From contig JAITCT010000327.1 of NCBI GenBank assembly GCA_031282925.1, positions 1-6,140 on the forward strand: a stretch of DNA of 6,140 nt, written 5' to 3'. The translations under genes were made by a program, and so were the position numbers. The DNA is from Dysgonamonadaceae bacterium (lineage in GTDB: Bacteria; Bacteroidota; Bacteroidia; Bacteroidales; Azobacteroidaceae). The notes beneath the pieces are model-generated. The model was not told the DNA's origin. It ran no database searches and saw only the letters and a list, made by a program, of their open reading frames with translations. The stretch's first letter is position 1. Each line of letters starts with the position of its first letter. Of this stretch, positions 5,587-6,140 are shown piece by piece.

Positions 5587-5638
5587 GTAATTCGTAATTT
5601 CTCCTAATTATCAATTGTCAAATATCAATTATCAATTC
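5587..5638. repeat. Seven-base-period AT-rich repeat array
   Basis: Imperfect heptamers of the form NNAATTN: GTAATTC and GTAATTT (5587-5600), a 3-base interruption CTC, then CTAATTA, TCAATTG, TCAAATA, TCAATTA and TCAATTC without gaps (5604-5638). The array runs into the last codons of the convergent membrane-protein gene, whose stop codon (minus strand, 5632-5634) lies within the last unit. Confidence 0.7.
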
Positions 5639-6140
5639 CCAAAAGGGTTTCGCACAATCTTTTCCGCTATTTTTTCCCGGATAAACATCCGTTCCCCCCG
5701 CGTCAGGCAACCGGCATAAATGGCTGTGCCGACAAAGGCTATGCTGATAAGGGAAACGAGAAGCAGCGAGGGGATACTGTCGGGGAACTGCCGCTTTACG
5801 GATGATAAAACGGCCAGAGATAATCCTGTCAGCAGGATATTTTTCAAAAATACGTCCACGAAAAACCGGCGGGCGCTGTAGGATATGCCCCGTTTCATAA
5901 TCATTAACCTCACAAAAAGACAGATTGCGCTTGTCAGGATTGAAACGTACATTACTGTATAAGGCATCCCGCCCGACTTTAAGACAAGGTATGCAACCGG
6001 CAGGTCTAAAGACAGTATTGCACCTACAATCAGGCTGAAATCCCTGACTTTGCCGGTTGCCTGAATGGCAACGCTCATCGGGTTGGTCATGCTGTCGATG
6101 AGGATAACGAACAGCGTCAGCCGGAGAAATTCGGGCGTAT
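5632..6140 (-). CDS. C-terminal part of a polytopic membrane protein, probably a Wzx/MATE-like polysaccharide flippase (5' end outside window)
   Basis: The frame is open on the minus strand from the window edge (first full codon ends at 6138) to a TGA at 5632-5634, giving 168 visible residues. The ATG at 6090 is probably internal: the codons before it read on without a stop and are hydrophobic (FLRLTLFVILIDS). The following NPMSVAIQATGKVRDFSLIVG block resembles the conserved loop/helix of oligosaccharide flippases of the MOP exporter superfamily. At least four hydrophobic segments follow, around FSLIVGAILSL, YVSILTSAICLFV, ILLTGLSLAVL and LLLVSLISIAFVG. The basic cytoplasmic tail (TRGERMFIREKIAEKIVRNP) also fits the C-terminus of such flippases. 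They move undecaprenyl-linked glycans across the inner membrane for O-antigen, capsule or exopolysaccharide, so a glycan locus probably lies to the right. Assignment to the superfamily is likely; the substrate is unknown. Confidence 0.72.
   Translation of the reverse strand, partial: TPEFLRLTLFVILIDSMTNPMSVAIQATGKVRDFSLIVGAILSLDLPVAYLVLKSGGMPYTVMYVSILTSAICLFVRLMIMKRGISYSARRFFVDVFLKNILLTGLSLAVLSSVKRQFPDSIPSLLLVSLISIAFVGTAIYAGCLTRGERMFIREKIAEKIVRNPFGN

Larger units (their letters stand above)
5243..5631. other. 389-base non-coding gap between convergent genes, filled with repeats
   Basis: No gene is supported here. A 136-codon minus-strand frame (5160-5570) runs back into trxA and through all the palindromes, has no family resemblance I recognise and is taken as spurious. 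The gap holds, in order, the long inverted repeat, a T-rich stretch around 5387-5411, the three tandem palindromes, the GC-rich hairpin and the heptamer array. Neither trxA nor the flippase-like gene has a classical hairpin-plus-T-tract terminator in it; the repeats may take over that role. Confidence 0.75.

Noticed and set aside
5434..5638. CRISPR-like repeat array
   Set aside because: The palindromes differ in sequence and are nearly contiguous without unique spacers, and the heptamers are too short with no spacers; no cas gene is visible.

Overview
The window reads as ordinary chromosome from a member of the Bacteroidota, most likely order Bacteroidales; genus is not resolvable from sequence alone. 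Three things point there. Promoters match the Bacteroidota sigma-factor pattern (TTG or TTTG near -33, TAnnTTTG near -7) rather than -35/-10 boxes. The proteins have a Bacteroidales flavour (LipB, a DnaE1-type polymerase of 1217 residues, a dnaE-trxA pair). Genes are preceded by A-rich leaders rather than Shine-Dalgarno sequences.

Layout, left to right. (1) The 3' part of lipB (+) enters from the left edge and ends at 400. (2) A RidA/YjgF-family protein (-) converges on it, with a 24-base gap. (3) A short A/T-rich divergent promoter region (about 893-1020) serves this gene leftwards and a tRNA-Leu(GAG) rightwards. The tRNA (1021-1104) is closed by a strong intrinsic terminator. (4) After a promoter at about 1203-1233 comes dnaE (1262-4915), the replicative DNA polymerase III alpha subunit. 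trxA (4928-5242) follows 12 bases later and is probably co-transcribed. (5) A 389-base non-coding gap (5243-5631) is packed with structured repeats: a long inverted repeat, three nearly contiguous perfect or near-perfect palindromes each with a 3-base centre, a fourth GC-rich hairpin, and a 7-base-period AT-rich array. (6) The 3' part of a polytopic membrane protein (-), resembling the C-terminal third of a Wzx/MATE-like polysaccharide flippase, converges from the right edge.

Functionally this is a set of unrelated housekeeping genes: lipoate attachment, imine/enamine damage control, translation, replication, thiol redox, and possibly cell-surface glycan export. dnaE and trxA are the only clear operon. 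I see no defence system, CRISPR array, transposase or prophage gene. The most unusual part is the repeat-packed gap between trxA and the flippase-like gene, which looks like several families of dispersed intergenic repeats accumulated between two convergent genes. Whether these elements are known families cannot be settled without a database search.
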